The notes beneath the pieces were generated by a model. That model did not search any database and was not told the DNA's origin. It saw only the letters and a program-made list of their open reading frames with translations. From Pseudomonas viridiflava (GTDB taxonomy: Bacteria > Pseudomonadota > Gammaproteobacteria > Pseudomonadales > Pseudomonadaceae), in NCBI RefSeq assembly GCF_900583165.1, contig NZ_UTKY01000053.1, positions 62,001-126,000 of the forward strand: a stretch of 64,000 nucleotides of DNA. Direction: 5' to 3'. This document shows, piece after piece, positions 37,884 through 48,397 of the stretch; position 1 is the stretch's first letter, and every line of letters starts with the position of its first letter. The translations under genes were made by a program, and so were the position numbers.

Positions 37884-38189
37884 TTAAGGATGTGCCAACA
37901 GCTCGGTCAGACCGGAAACCTCGGCAATTTCGCGCATGTCTTCGGGCAACGCGCGGATGCTGACGGGCTTTTTGGCCGCTTGCGCATCACGCATGAAGCA
38001 CAGCAGCAACGACAAACCGACGCTGCTGGACTTGGTCACCGCCGAACAATCCAACACCAGCTCAGGTGAGGTGCTGGACTTGATCAGTGCCTGGCCGTGC
38101 TTGCGCAGGCCAGGCCCGGTGCGGTAATCCAGCACGCCGCTGATATACAGATGACCTGCGTCGCCCAGACGTACGGCCGACTCGGTCAT
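37884..38189 (-). CDS. mlaB: STAS-domain protein MlaB
   Basis: A 101-residue cytoplasmic STAS protein that binds the ATPase MlaF and supports activity of the MlaFEDB inner-membrane complex. The conserved Ser/Thr patch is in LDCSAVTKSSSVGLSLLLCF. It is the last gene of mlaFEDCB; its start overlaps the end of mlaC by 4 nt (ATGA). Confidence 0.9.
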   Translation of the reverse strand: MTESAVRLGDAGHLYISGVLDYRTGPGLRKHGQALIKSSTSPELVLDCSAVTKSSSVGLSLLLCFMRDAQAAKKPVSIRALPEDMREIAEVSGLTELLAHP

Positions 38190-38833
38190 TGCGCGGGTTT
38201 CCCGGCAGCTTTGTCGGTTTCTTCCTTGGCCTTGGCGACTTCGCCAGCCCAACCATTGATGGTCTTGTCCAGGTCGTTGCCATTGCGCTGCATGGCGTCA
38301 GCGAACTGGTCACGGAACAGCTTGCCGATGTTGATGCCGTTGATGATCACGTTGCGCAGTTTCCACTCGCCGTTGATCTTCTCCAGCGTGTACTGCACAG
38401 GGTAGACGGCACCGTTGTTGCCCTTGACGCTCATATTGACGCTGGTGCGGTCACCCGACTCATCGCCCGCCGGCGCCACGGTAATGCCCTGGTTGTTGTA
38501 CTCAAGCAAAGCGTTGCCGTAGAACTGAAACAGGCCTTTTTTGAAGTTTTCCTGGAAGGTCTGCATCTGCGCCGGCGTCGCCTTGCGCGAATACTTGACC
38601 GTCATGATGCTGCGGGAAATGCCTTCGGCATCAACCACCGGGCCGACAATACTGTTGAGCGCTTCGTAGAACTTGGATGGGTCTTGCTTGTACTGTTCTT
38701 TGTTCGCGGTCAGGTCAGCCAACATCTTGTTGGTGGTGTCCTGCACCAGATCGTGGGCAGAACCTGCCGCGTTAGCCATCAGCGGTAACGCTGCAAGCAG
38801 CACCAGCAGGCCACGTCGCAAGGTAGAGATCAT
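38186..38833 (-). CDS. mlaC: Periplasmic phospholipid-binding protein MlaC
   Basis: A 215-residue periplasmic shuttle that carries phospholipid between the outer-membrane MlaA complex and the inner-membrane MlaFEDB complex. A signal peptide ends at about ANAA. The MlaC (Ttg2D) domain follows, with FYEALNSIVGPVVDAEG and FYGNALLEYNNQGI; the C-terminus is Lys/Ala-rich. I prefer the ATG at 38833, with GAGG at a good distance; an ATG at 38848 overlapping the mlaD stop is possible but has no ribosome binding site of its own. In pseudomonads the operon is also known as ttg2, linked to resistance to solvents and antibiotics. Confidence 0.92.
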   Translation of the reverse strand: MISTLRRGLLVLLAALPLMANAAGSAHDLVQDTTNKMLADLTANKEQYKQDPSKFYEALNSIVGPVVDAEGISRSIMTVKYSRKATPAQMQTFQENFKKGLFQFYGNALLEYNNQGITVAPAGDESGDRTSVNMSVKGNNGAVYPVQYTLEKINGEWKLRNVIINGINIGKLFRDQFADAMQRNGNDLDKTINGWAGEVAKAKEETDKAAGKPAQ

Positions 38834-38844
38834 GAACAGATTCC

Positions 38845-39312
38845 TCATTTGGCGTCTTTATTGACCGTATTGAGCAAAAATTTTCCGATCAGGTCTTCGA
38901 GCACCAGCGACGACTGCGTGTCGTGAATGGTCGAACCATCCTTGAGCAGGGCTGTTTCCCCGCCAACGCTGACACCGATGTACTTCTCGCCCAGCAGACC
39001 CGCAGTGAGGATAGATGCAGTGGAGTCGGTCGGCAGATTATCTACCTTCTTGTCCAATTGCATCGTCACTCGACCGGTGAAACTGTCGCGATCCAGATCG
39101 ATTGCCGTGACCTTGCCGATGGTCACACCGGCCATGGTCACTTTAGCTCTGACAGTCAAACCGGCGATATTGTCGAAGTACGCGTAAAGTTTATAAGTAT
39201 CGGCGGTGGGGCTGGCCGAAAGGCCGCTGACTCGCAGGGCCAGCAACAGTAAAGCCAGGATGCCAGCCAGCAAGAAAAGGCCGACACCGATTTCCACAGT
39301 GCGGTTTTGCAT
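38845..39312 (-). CDS. mlaD: MCE-domain protein MlaD
   Basis: A 155-residue protein with one N-terminal transmembrane helix (about 7-27) and one MCE domain (YAYFDNIAGLTVRAKVTMAGVTIGKV). MlaD makes a hexameric ring on the periplasmic side of the MlaFEDB transporter and holds phospholipid. LLGEKYIGVSVGG is the typical hydrophobic-pore region. The start overlaps the mlaE stop by 1 base. Confidence 0.94.
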   Translation of the reverse strand: MQNRTVEIGVGLFLLAGILALLLLALRVSGLSASPTADTYKLYAYFDNIAGLTVRAKVTMAGVTIGKVTAIDLDRDSFTGRVTMQLDKKVDNLPTDSTASILTAGLLGEKYIGVSVGGETALLKDGSTIHDTQSSLVLEDLIGKFLLNTVNKDAK

Positions 39313-40109
39313 CAGAAATCTCCAAACATCAAGGCGGTCAAAATGAAGTCAAGGCCCAGTACCGCCAGCGAGGCGTACACAACGGTCTTGGTGGTGGCGC
39401 GACTGATCCCTTCTGAAGTGGGCTCACAGTCATAGCCTTGGAATACGGCAATCCAGGTGACGACAAAGGCGAAGACGATGCTCTTTATGATGCCGTTGAG
39501 CACGTCACCCGTGAAGGTCACGCTGTTTTGCATGTTGGCCCAGTAGGAGCCGTCATAGACGCCCAACCAGTCCACCGCCACCCACGAACCGCCCCAGATA
39601 CCCACCACGCTGAAGATCATCGCCAGCAGTGGCAGGGAAATGAAGCCGGCCCACAGGCGCGGGGCAACAATGTATTTGAGTGGGTCGACGCCGATCATTT
39701 CCAGGCTGGAAAGCTGCTCGGTGGACTTCATGTTGCCGATTTCGGCGGTCAACGCAGACCCTGCGCGCCCGGCGAACAGCAAGGCAGTCACCACCGGCCC
39801 CAGCTCGCGCAGTAGCGTGAGGGCAACCATCTGCCCCACCGCCTGCTCCGAACCGTAGCTGGAGAGAATATTGAAACCCTGCAGCGCCAGTACCATGCCA
39901 ATGAAGACCCCGGAAACCACGATGATCACCAGGGACATCACGCCGACCGAGTGCAGTTGCTTGATCAGCAAGCCAAAGCCGCCGCCAATACCGCCACGGC
40001 CTAGCAAGGCGTGAAACAGGAAGATCGTCGAACGCCCCAGCACTTCGACGATGTCGATGCCCGAGCGACCGAAAAGGCGAACCTTCTCGATGATAGATGT
40101 CTTGCGCAT
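39312..40109 (-). CDS. mlaE: ABC transporter permease MlaE
   Basis: A 265-residue inner-membrane permease with about five hydrophobic segments; LRELGPVVTALLFAGRAGSALTAEIGNM is the family core and contains the coupling region. It forms a dimer in the MlaFEDB lipid transporter. The ATG at 40109 overlaps the stop of mlaF (TGATG). The TTG one codon earlier is unlikely. Confidence 0.94.
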   Translation of the reverse strand: MRKTSIIEKVRLFGRSGIDIVEVLGRSTIFLFHALLGRGGIGGGFGLLIKQLHSVGVMSLVIIVVSGVFIGMVLALQGFNILSSYGSEQAVGQMVALTLLRELGPVVTALLFAGRAGSALTAEIGNMKSTEQLSSLEMIGVDPLKYIVAPRLWAGFISLPLLAMIFSVVGIWGGSWVAVDWLGVYDGSYWANMQNSVTFTGDVLNGIIKSIVFAFVVTWIAVFQGYDCEPTSEGISRATTKTVVYASLAVLGLDFILTALMFGDF

Positions 40110-40918
40110 CAACGCTTCCCCAGCAGATCTGAGCGGTAATCCGTTGCCGGAAAGTGAAAAGGCACAGGGCCATCGGGGTCGCCGGTCATGAATTGGCGAA
40201 TGCGCGGATTATCGGCGTTCATCAGTTCTTCAGGGGTGCCCTGCCCCAGAACCTGGCCATCACCGACTACATAGAGGTAATCAGCAATGCTCGCGGTTTC
40301 TGCAAGATCATGGGAGACGACGATGCTGGTAATGCCCAGCGCATCGTTGAGCAAGCGGATCAACCGCACCAGGACACCCATGGCGATAGGGTCTTGGCCG
40401 ACGAAAGGCTCGTCATACATAAGGATCTGCGGGTCAAGGGCAATAGCGCGGGCCAGGGCCACGCGACGCTTCATGCCGCCAGACAGCTCATCGGGCATCA
40501 GGTCAATGGCGCCGCGAAGGCCAACGGCCTGCAGCTTCAGCAACACAATGTCACGAATCATTTCATCGGACAGCTGCGTATGCACCCTCAGCGGGAAGGC
40601 TACGTTCTCGAATACATCGAGATCGGTGAACAGCGCACCACTTTGGAACAGCACGCCCATGTGCTTGCGGGCGTCGAACAGGTCACTGCGCGACAGGGTC
40701 GGCAGATTTTGGCCGTTGACCCACACTTCGCCGGCACTGGGGCGCAATTGCATGCCCATCAGGCGTAGCAAGGTCGTCTTGCCGCAACCGGAAGGCCCCA
40801 TGATGCCGGTGACCTTACCGCGGGGAATGCGAATATCGACGTTATTGAAGATGCTGCGCGTCCCGCGCTTGAAGGTCAGTCCCTTCAGCTCGACCGCGTA
40901 GGCGTTATCGGCACTCAT
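40109..40918 (-). CDS. mlaF: ABC transporter ATPase MlaF
   Basis: A 269-residue ATPase that drives the Mla phospholipid transporter. Walker A is GPSGCGKTT (41-49), the signature is LSGGMKRRVALARAIA and Walker B is ILMYDEPFVGQDP. The C-terminus continues past the core fold, as in MlaF. First gene of the mla operon; its promoter must lie in the 337-base divergent region shared with kdsD. Confidence 0.95.
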   Translation of the reverse strand: MSADNAYAVELKGLTFKRGTRSIFNNVDIRIPRGKVTGIMGPSGCGKTTLLRLMGMQLRPSAGEVWVNGQNLPTLSRSDLFDARKHMGVLFQSGALFTDLDVFENVAFPLRVHTQLSDEMIRDIVLLKLQAVGLRGAIDLMPDELSGGMKRRVALARAIALDPQILMYDEPFVGQDPIAMGVLVRLIRLLNDALGITSIVVSHDLAETASIADYLYVVGDGQVLGQGTPEELMNADNPRIRQFMTGDPDGPVPFHFPATDYRSDLLGKR

Positions 40919-41255
40919 CTAAACTCCTTGGGATGCAGCCTCTCACTCAGACACCACGTTTGCGACAAACGTTTGCACTGCAGGTGCATATAGTTACGCA
41001 ATCGCTAGCCACATGGACTGGGCGGGCCGAACTGGCGGCGAACTATATCACTGCTGGTACAAGGCGCCCAAGGCCGGAACTGCGCTTGTTCAGATCTGCG
41101 ACAGCGAAATAACGTTGCCGACTATGTTGCTAGCTATGTTTCCCGTCATACGGATTCTCGAACACTTGTCGAATAACTCCTGACGAACTTACGTGAGGGA
41201 ATCGATCATTACCGCTATAATCGCCGACTTTTCGTCAGGCTATACGATTTCAGAC
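40919..41255. other. Divergent control region between mlaF and kdsD
   Basis: About 337 bases with no gene. Near the kdsD side there is a TATAAT box (41216-41221). Near the mlaF side there are two short palindromes, CAAACGTTTG (about 40967-40976) and an imperfect TGCACTGCAGGTGCA (40974-40988), which could be operator sites. I could not place the mlaF promoter. Confidence 0.5.
41216..41221 (+). promoter_or_regulatory. Candidate -10 box for the kdsD operon
   Basis: A perfect TATAAT 35 bases upstream of the kdsD ATG. No good -35 box is present at 16-18 bases spacing, so the promoter may need an activator. Confidence 0.45.
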
Positions 41256-42230
41256 ATGAGCCAATCCAGCGATCTTATCCAATCCGCACAACGCACCATC
41301 CGCCTTGAGCTTGAAGCCGTAGAAGGCTTGCTGGCGCACATCGACGCAGATTTCGTACGCGCCTGCGAGATGATTCTGGCCAGCAAAGGCCGCGTTGTCG
41401 TTGTCGGCATGGGCAAGTCAGGCCACGTCGGCAACAAGATCGCCGCCACCCTGGCGAGCACCGGAACCACTGCGTTTTTCGTGCACCCGGCTGAAGCCAG
41501 CCACGGCGATATGGGCATGATTACCAAGGATGACATCATCCTGGCGCTGTCCAACTCCGGCACCACTAATGAGATCGTCACCCTGCTGCCGCTGATCAAG
41601 CGCCTGGGCATCAAGATGATCAGCGTGACCGGCAACCCGGATTCGACACTGTCCAAGGCCGCAGAAGTGAACCTTAATGTTCACGTGGCCCACGAGGCCT
41701 GCCCGCTGAACCTGGCACCGACCTCCTCCACAACGGCCGCGCTGGTCATGGGCGATGCCCTGGCCGTGGCGTTGCTGGAAGCCCGCGGTTTTACCGCCGA
41801 AGACTTCGCATTTTCTCACCCGGGTGGTGCGCTGGGCCGCCGCTTGCTGCTGAAAGTGGAAAACGTCATGCATTCGGGCGATGAGTTGCCCCACGTCCCA
41901 CGTGGCACGCTGCTGAAAGACGCGTTGATGGAAATGACCCGCAAGGGCCTGGGCATGACCGTCATCCTGGAAGCCGACGGCACACTGGCCGGGGTATTTA
42001 CCGACGGCGACCTGCGCCGCACCCTGGATCGCACCATTGATATCCACACCGCGACCATCGATGCAGTGATGACGCCCCACGGCAAGACCGCACGCCCTGA
42101 AATGCTGGCAGCCGAAGCATTGAAGATCATGGAAGACCACAAGATTGGCGCACTGGTGGTGGTCGACAACAACGACTACCCGATCGGCGCCCTGAACATG
42201 CACGACTTGCTGCGTGCGGGAGTGATGTAA
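41256..42230 (+). CDS. kdsD: D-arabinose 5-phosphate isomerase
   Basis: A 324-residue enzyme that converts ribulose 5-phosphate to arabinose 5-phosphate, the first step of Kdo synthesis for LPS. A SIS domain occupies about 35-185 (VVVGMGKSGHVGNKIAATLASTG, SNSGTTNEIV) and two CBS domains about 205-320 (MHSGDELPHVPRGTLLKDAL, VMTPHGKTARPEMLAAEALKIM). I chose the ATG at 41256, which gives the usual length. Its stop touches the kdsC start, and the message probably runs on through lptB. Confidence 0.94.
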   Translation: MSQSSDLIQSAQRTIRLELEAVEGLLAHIDADFVRACEMILASKGRVVVVGMGKSGHVGNKIAATLASTGTTAFFVHPAEASHGDMGMITKDDIILALSNSGTTNEIVTLLPLIKRLGIKMISVTGNPDSTLSKAAEVNLNVHVAHEACPLNLAPTSSTTAALVMGDALAVALLEARGFTAEDFAFSHPGGALGRRLLLKVENVMHSGDELPHVPRGTLLKDALMEMTRKGLGMTVILEADGTLAGVFTDGDLRRTLDRTIDIHTATIDAVMTPHGKTARPEMLAAEALKIMEDHKIGALVVVDNNDYPIGALNMHDLLRAGVM

Positions 42231-42755
42231 ATGACCAGCGACCTGCTGCAACGCGGCAAAAATATCAAGCTGGCGATTTTCGACGTTGACGGTGTGCTGA
42301 CGGATGGCCGCCTGTACTTCCTCGAAGACGGCAGCGAATTCAAGACGTTCAACACCCTCGACGGCCAAGGCATCAAGATGCTGATGGCCGCGGGCGTGCA
42401 AACGGCCATTATCAGCGGCAGAAAAACCCCCGTTGTGGAACGTCGCGCACAAAACCTGGGGATTCCTCACCTGTATCAGGGCCGTGAGGATAAACTGGTG
42501 GTTCTGGACGAGCTTCTTGGCCAACTCAACCTAAGCTACGAGCAGGTCGCCTATTTGGGCGATGACCTGCCCGATTTGCCGGTAATTCGTCGTGTGGGCC
42601 TGGGCATGGCCGTTGCCAATGCAGCGGCATTTGTTCGCGAGCACGCCCACGGCACCACCACCGCCCGTGGCGGCGAAGGCGCCGCACGCGAGTTCTGCGA
42701 GTTGATCCTGCGCGCCCAAGGCAGCCTTGAAGCGGCCCACGCCGCCTACCTATAG
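42231..42755 (+). CDS. kdsC: 3-deoxy-D-manno-octulosonate 8-phosphate phosphatase
   Basis: A 174-residue HAD-superfamily phosphatase that releases Kdo from Kdo-8-phosphate. The nucleophile motif is IFDVDGVLTDGRLYF (about 17-31), motif II lies in TAIISGRKTP, and the Mg2+ site in YLGDDLPDLPVIRRVG. It follows kdsD directly and is eight bases before lptC. Confidence 0.95.
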   Translation: MTSDLLQRGKNIKLAIFDVDGVLTDGRLYFLEDGSEFKTFNTLDGQGIKMLMAAGVQTAIISGRKTPVVERRAQNLGIPHLYQGREDKLVVLDELLGQLNLSYEQVAYLGDDLPDLPVIRRVGLGMAVANAAAFVREHAHGTTTARGGEGAAREFCELILRAQGSLEAAHAAYL

Positions 42756-42763
42756 AGCGTTAT

Positions 42764-43336
42764 ATGCTGAGCAAAAAGATCCGCAACTTCCTGTTATTCG
42801 GGGTCATCGCTGCGCTGTTCCTGGCGGTGGGCTACTGGAATATCAGCCCGGAGCGCTTTCTCGACCAGCCTGCAGCGCAGGTTGATGAAGGCACGATCGA
42901 CTATTACGCCACCAACGCCAAGAGCGTGCAGTTTCTGCCTGATGGCAAGCTGCAGTACGAGATGACGTCTGACAAGGTCGAGCATGTAAAGGCCACCGAA
43001 GTGACCCTGCTGACCAACCCAGACATGAATATTTACCGCGGTACCGAGTTTCCGTGGCACGTCACCAGCAAGCGTGGCGAGGTCAACCCGGATGGTACCG
43101 AGGTAGAACTGATCGACTCGGTGCGCGTTGCGCGCACTGACGATAAAAACCGCAACACCGTGATAACCACCACTCGCATGACCGTATTCCCGCAGAAGCA
43201 ATATGCGCAGACCGAGCAAGACGTTAGAATCGACGGCGCTGGCGGTGTATCGACTGGCAAGGGAATGAAAGCGTATTTGAAAGAAAGCAGGATACACCTG
43301 CTATCGAACGTAAGAGGACAGTATGAGGCTCGTTAA
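42764..43336 (+). CDS. lptC: LPS export protein LptC
   Basis: A 190-residue bitopic inner-membrane protein with one transmembrane helix (about 7-25) and a periplasmic beta-jellyroll domain that receives LPS from LptB2FG and passes it to LptA. KGEVNPDGTEVELIDSV-type strand repeats are visible. Its 3' end overlaps lptA by 14 bases. Confidence 0.92.
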   Translation: MLSKKIRNFLLFGVIAALFLAVGYWNISPERFLDQPAAQVDEGTIDYYATNAKSVQFLPDGKLQYEMTSDKVEHVKATEVTLLTNPDMNIYRGTEFPWHVTSKRGEVNPDGTEVELIDSVRVARTDDKNRNTVITTTRMTVFPQKQYAQTEQDVRIDGAGGVSTGKGMKAYLKESRIHLLSNVRGQYEAR

Positions 43337-43855
43337 AACTCTCCCTATTTTGCTCGGCCTGGGCGCAGTACTGGGAAGCGTGAGCGCCTGGGCTCTGCCG
43401 AACGATAGCCAGCAGCCGATCCACATCTCCGCTGACGATGCGCAGCTGGATGACAAGCAAGGCGTTGCCACCTACACCGGCGGCGTGATCATTACTCAAG
43501 GCTCGATGAAGATCACCGGCAATACGGTCACCCTGACGCGTACACAAGCTGGCGATATCGACGTGGTAACGTCGGTAGGCAACCTGGCCTACTTCGAACA
43601 GAAGCAGTCGGCTACCGACACCGGCCCGATGAAGGGCTACGGCAAGACCATCCAGTATCATGCCCAGCAGAACCGCATTGTGCTGATTGACCAGGCCAAA
43701 GTGCTCAGCCCGGACGGCAACTCCACGGAAGGTGAAAAGATCACCTATGACACCGTGAAACAGATTGCGAACGCCGGTCGTGCCAATGGCAGCAAGGTCA
43801 CCGCACCGCGCCCGCGCATCGACATGGTTATCCAGCCGAAGAAGAAGGCCGAGTA

Positions 43856-43856
<1 letters not shown>
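43323..43856 (+). CDS. lptA: LPS transport periplasmic bridge protein LptA
   Basis: A 177-residue periplasmic protein with a signal peptide ending around SAWA and an OstA-like beta-jellyroll ([23 protein letters not shown]). It polymerises to span the periplasm between LptC and LptD. The C-terminus is Lys-rich. The stop overlaps the lptB start by one base (TAATG). Confidence 0.94.
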
Positions 43857-44581
<725 letters not shown>

Positions 44582-44684
44582 ACACCGTGGTGTCACGGCC
44601 GCTGGCCAAGACGCGCGGGAGTCAATGAAAACCTCCGGATTTTTATTGTTACCGCGCTCTAGGCAAAGCCCCCGACATCAGGCA

Positions 44685-44690
44685 TATAAT
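44685..44690 (+). promoter_or_regulatory. Candidate -10 box for rpoN
   Basis: A perfect TATAAT about 77 bases upstream of the rpoN ATG, within the 185-base gap after lptB. The -35 hexamer at 17 bases would be GGCAAA, a poor match. rpoN may also receive read-through from the lpt genes. Confidence 0.45.
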
Positions 44691-44766
44691 TTGCTTATGT
44701 TTGGCGCTCACGCGCCCTGTCGTGGATGGCGCATTGCGCCGGCGAATAAGGTGTTAAGCCCCTGCC

Positions 44767-46260
44767 ATGAAACCATCGCTAGTCCTGAGAATGGGCCAGC
44801 AGCTGACGATGACACCGCAGCTGCAACAGGCCATCCGCCTGCTCCAATTGTCGACACTGGACCTGCAACAGGAGATCCAGGAAGCCCTTGAGTCCAATCC
44901 GATGCTCGAACGCCAGGAAGAAGGCGACGACTTCGACAATGCAGACCCACTGGCCGACAACATCGAGCAAAAACCCAATCCCGACGTGCAGGAACCGTCC
45001 TACCAGGAGTCCGCCCCTACGGTAGACAACCTTGAGGAAGGCGAATGGAACGAACGCATTCCCAACGAGCTTCCCGTCGACACCGCCTGGGAAGACGTCT
45101 ATCAGACCAGTGCCAGCAGCCTGCCGAGCAATGACGACGACGAGTGGGACTTCACCACCCGTACCTCCGCCGGCGAGAGCCTGCAGAGCCATTTGTTGTG
45201 GCAACTGAACCTTGCGCCGATGTCGGACACCGATCGCCTGATCGCTGTGACGCTGATCGACTGCATCAACAACCAAGGCTACCTGGACGAAACCCTTGAG
45301 GAGATCCTCGAGGCCTTCGACCCGGAACTGGACATCGAGCTGGACGAAATTGAAGCCGTCCTGCACCGCATCCAGCAGTTCGAGCCCGCCGGCATCGGCG
45401 CCCGCACCCTGAGCGAATGCCTGCTGCTGCAATTACGCCAACTGCCTGCAAAGACTCCTAGGCTCGCCGAGGCCCAGCGCCTGGTTACCGATTACATCGA
45501 CCTGCTGGGCAGCCGCGACTACAGCCAGTTGATGCGCCGCATGAAGCTTAAGGAAGACGAACTGCGCCAGGTCATCGAGCTGGTACAGAGCCTCAACCCG
45601 CGTCCGGGCTCGCAGATTGAGTCCAGCGAAGCCGAATACGTCGTCCCCGACGTGATCGTGCGCAAGGACAACGAGCGCTGGCTGGTGGAGCTGAACCAGG
45701 AATCGGTGCCACGCCTGCGGGTCAACCCGCAGTACGCAGGTTTTGTGCGCCGCGCCGACACCAGCGCCGACAACACGTTTATGCGCAACCAGTTGCAGGA
45801 AGCCCGGTGGTTCATCAAGAGCCTGCAAAGCCGCAACGAAACCCTGATGAAAGTTGCCACCCAGATTGTCGAGCACCAGCGCGGCTTCTTGGAATACGGC
45901 GATGAAGCGATGAAACCCCTGGTTCTGCATGACATCGCCGAAGCAGTAGGCATGCACGAATCAACGATTTCACGGGTAACCACGCAAAAGTTCATGCATA
46001 CCCCACGGGGCATATATGAACTGAAATACTTTTTCTCCAGCCATGTCAGTACCTCCGAAGGCGGCGAATGCTCGTCAACGGCGATCCGCGCGATCATCAA
46101 AAAACTGGTTGCCGCGGAAAATCAGAAAAAGCCATTGAGTGACAGTAAGATCGCTGGTTTACTGGAGGCACAAGGCATTCAGGTCGCCCGTCGAACCGTC
46201 GCCAAGTACCGCGAATCCCTTGGGATCGCGCCTTCCAGCGAGCGTAAGCGTTTGATGTGA
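44767..46260 (+). CDS. rpoN: RNA polymerase sigma-54 factor
   Basis: A 497-residue sigma factor for -24/-12 promoters (nitrogen, motility, carbon-source genes). Region I ([23 protein letters not shown]) is glutamine-rich and binds enhancer-activators; region II is acidic ([18 protein letters not shown]). The core-binding domain spans about 120-300 and the DNA-binding part contains the helix-turn-helix ([27 protein letters not shown]) and the RpoN box [14 protein letters not shown] near the C-terminus. Gene order rpoN-hpf-ptsN-rapZ-ptsO is typical. Confidence 0.96.
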   Translation: MKPSLVLRMGQQLTMTPQLQQAIRLLQLSTLDLQQEIQEALESNPMLERQEEGDDFDNADPLADNIEQKPNPDVQEPSYQESAPTVDNLEEGEWNERIPNELPVDTAWEDVYQTSASSLPSNDDDEWDFTTRTSAGESLQSHLLWQLNLAPMSDTDRLIAVTLIDCINNQGYLDETLEEILEAFDPELDIELDEIEAVLHRIQQFEPAGIGARTLSECLLLQLRQLPAKTPRLAEAQRLVTDYIDLLGSRDYSQLMRRMKLKEDELRQVIELVQSLNPRPGSQIESSEAEYVVPDVIVRKDNERWLVELNQESVPRLRVNPQYAGFVRRADTSADNTFMRNQLQEARWFIKSLQSRNETLMKVATQIVEHQRGFLEYGDEAMKPLVLHDIAEAVGMHESTISRVTTQKFMHTPRGIYELKYFFSSHVSTSEGGECSSTAIRAIIKKLVAAENQKKPLSDSKIAGLLEAQGIQVARRTVAKYRESLGIAPSSERKRLM

Positions 46261-46335
46261 CGGGCGGGCCATAGCGTTCCAGTGGCAGGCACCCCGGCCT
46301 GCCGCTTTATGCACTGGCAACGAAGGAGAAGCTGT

Positions 46336-46641
46336 ATGCAAGTCAACATCAGTGGACACCATGTAGAAGTCACCCCTCCCCTGCGCGAATACGTCGAGCA
46401 GAAGCTCAAACGGCTTGAGGGTCATTTTGACAAGATCACCAATGTGCAAGTGATCATGAAGGTCGACAAACTTCAGCAGAAAATCGAAGCGACCCTACAG
46501 ATTCCTGGTGGCGAAGTAGTCGCCAACGCCGAGCATGAAGACATGTATGCATCCATCGATGCCTTGACTGACAAGCTTGACCGCCAACTTAAAAAGCATA
46601 AGGAAAAGCAGCAGAGCCTTCTCCAGGGCACCGGCCGCTAA
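46336..46641 (+). CDS. hpf: Ribosome hibernation promoting factor, short form
   Basis: A 101-residue ribosome-associated factor that stabilises inactive ribosomes in stationary phase. It begins MQVNISGHHVEVTPPLREYV and has the basic C-terminal helix KLDRQLKKHKEKQ. The C-terminal dimerisation domain of long HPF is absent. The ATG at 46336 has GAAGGAG at the right distance and decides the start over 46282. Confidence 0.94.
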   Translation: MQVNISGHHVEVTPPLREYVEQKLKRLEGHFDKITNVQVIMKVDKLQQKIEATLQIPGGEVVANAEHEDMYASIDALTDKLDRQLKKHKEKQQSLLQGTGR

Positions 46642-46653
46642 CACTCCCCACCC

Positions 46654-47118
46654 ATGATTCGACTTGAAACCATCCTGACCCCCGGCCGTTCCCTCGTGAA
46701 CGCGCCGGGTGGCAGTAAAAAGAAAGCCCTTGAGCAAATTGCGAACCTGATCAGCAGCCAAGTGCCTGATCTGGAGATGCAAGATGTCTTCGAGGCTCTG
46801 ATTGCCCGTGAAAAACTCGGTTCGACCGGTTTTGGCAACGGCATCGCCATTCCTCACTGCCGCCTCAAAGGCTGCGAGACGCCTGTCAGCGCCTTGCTGC
46901 ACCTGGAAAAACCCATTGATTTCGATGCTATCGATGGTGCACCGGTTGACCTGCTGTTTGTGCTGCTGGTCCCGGAAGCTGCCACCGATGCGCACCTGGA
47001 ACTGCTCCGGCAGATCGCCAGCATGCTCGACCGCAAGGAAGTACGCGACAAACTGCGCAGTGCCAGCAGCAACGAGGCGCTGTACCAGGTTGTCCTGGAT
47101 GAACAAAACGGGCAGTAA
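46654..47118 (+). CDS. ptsN: Nitrogen PTS EIIA component PtsN
   Basis: A 154-residue EIIA-Ntr protein that receives phosphate from NPr (PtsO). The phosphorylated histidine is His68 in [10 protein letters not shown]. In pseudomonads PtsN regulates K+ handling, pyruvate metabolism and polymer formation rather than sugar uptake. It lies between hpf and rapZ. Confidence 0.95.
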   Translation: MIRLETILTPGRSLVNAPGGSKKKALEQIANLISSQVPDLEMQDVFEALIAREKLGSTGFGNGIAIPHCRLKGCETPVSALLHLEKPIDFDAIDGAPVDLLFVLLVPEAATDAHLELLRQIASMLDRKEVRDKLRSASSNEALYQVVLDEQNGQ

Positions 47119-47120
47119 TC

Positions 47121-47978
47121 ATGCGTTTGATCATCGTCAGCGGCCGCTCCGGCTCGGGTAAAAGCACCGCCCTCAATGTCCTTGAGGACAACGGTTTCTA
47201 TTGTATCGATAACCTGCCCGCCGGCCTGCTACCGGAGTTGGCAGAACGCGCACTGATCCACACCGAACTGGCCCAACCCCTGGTGGCCGTTTCGATCGAT
47301 GCCCGCAACCTGCCCAGCCACCTTGAGCGCTTCCCACAGTTGCTCGAGGAAGTGCGGGCCAAGCATATTCATTGTGATGTGCTTTACCTGGACGCCGACG
47401 AAGAGACCCTGCTCAAGCGCTTTTCCGAGACCCGCCGACGCCACCCCCTCAGCAGCCCTCATCGCTCACTGGCCGAAGCCATTGAAGACGAGACCAAGTT
47501 GCTGGGGCCGATCATTGACCTCGCCGACCTGAAGATCAACACCACCAGCCTCAACCTGTACCAGTTGCGCGATGCCATCAAGCTGCGCCTGCTGAACCAG
47601 CCTGAGCCTGGCACGGCGTTTCTCGTCGAGTCCTTCGGCTTTAAGCGCGGTATGCCGGTGGATGCCGACTTGGTGTTCGACGTGCGCTGCCTGCCCAACC
47701 CCTACTGGAAACCGGAACTGCGCGAACAGTCCGGGCTGGATCAGCCTGTAGCCGAGTACCTGGCGGCGCAACCGGATGTGGAGGAGATGTTCCAGGACAT
47801 TTCCAGCTACCTGCTCAAATGGCTACCGCGCTTTGCCGCGAGCAACCGGGCCTATGTCACCATCGCCATTGGTTGCACCGGCGGCCATCATCGCTCCGTT
47901 TACCTGACCGAGCGGCTGGGCCAGGTGTTGCAACAAACCCTCAAGAACGTCCAGGTCCGCCACCGCGACCTTAGCTGA
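47121..47978 (+). CDS. rapZ: RNase adapter protein RapZ
   Basis: A 285-residue protein with an N-terminal P-loop ATPase-like domain (Walker [10 protein letters not shown], 8-16) and a C-terminal domain that binds UDP-GlcNAc-pathway metabolites and RNA in enterobacteria ([42 protein letters not shown]). In E. coli it guides RNase E to the sRNA GlmZ; GlmY/GlmZ are absent from pseudomonads, so its RNA partner here is unknown. Two bases separate it from ptsN. Confidence 0.93.
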   Translation: MRLIIVSGRSGSGKSTALNVLEDNGFYCIDNLPAGLLPELAERALIHTELAQPLVAVSIDARNLPSHLERFPQLLEEVRAKHIHCDVLYLDADEETLLKRFSETRRRHPLSSPHRSLAEAIEDETKLLGPIIDLADLKINTTSLNLYQLRDAIKLRLLNQPEPGTAFLVESFGFKRGMPVDADLVFDVRCLPNPYWKPELREQSGLDQPVAEYLAAQPDVEEMFQDISSYLLKWLPRFAASNRAYVTIAIGCTGGHHRSVYLTERLGQVLQQTLKNVQVRHRDLS

Positions 47979-47994
47979 AAGGAACACCCCCGCG

Positions 47995-48267
47995 ATGCCC
48001 GCTCTGGAAATTGAAATCATCAACAAGCTGGGCCTGCACGCCCGGGCCTCGGCCAAATTCGTCGGCGTTGCCGGGCAGTTCCCCTGCCAGATCCGCGCCG
48101 GGCGCACGCCGGAGTCCATGGTCGATGGTAAAAGCATTATGGCCATGATGATGCTGGCGGCAGGCAAGGGCACCAGGATTCATTTGAAGACCGAAGGCGA
48201 GCAGGAAGACGAGGCAATGGAAGCCCTCAAAAAGCTGATCAACAATTTCTTCGACGAAGGCGAATAA
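47995..48267 (+). CDS. ptsO: Nitrogen PTS phosphocarrier NPr
   Basis: A 90-residue HPr-family protein (NPr). His15 in NKLGLHARASAKF accepts phosphate from EI-Ntr (PtsP) and gives it to PtsN. The loop with MVDGKSIMAMMMLAAGKG is typical. It follows rapZ by 16 bases. A REPIN follows the gene. Confidence 0.95.
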   Translation: MPALEIEIINKLGLHARASAKFVGVAGQFPCQIRAGRTPESMVDGKSIMAMMMLAAGKGTRIHLKTEGEQEDEAMEALKKLINNFFDEGE

Positions 48268-48278
48268 CACCGCGAACC

Positions 48279-48378
48279 TGTAGGAGCGAGCTTGCTCGCG
48301 AAAACCTCAAGGCCGCCGCGTGTATTCAGAGTTCACGCGTTATCGTTGACGATCTTCGCGAGCAAGCTCGCTCCTACA
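48279..48378. repeat. REPIN-type inverted repeat, second family
   Basis: Arms TGTAGGAGCGAGCTTGCTCG and CGAGCAAGCTCGCTCCTACA, with CGCGTTATCGTTGACG in the spacer. It lies between convergent ptsO and the ZIP-family transporter gene. Confidence 0.93.
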
Positions 48379-48397
48379 GAAGATCGGCAACCTGGCC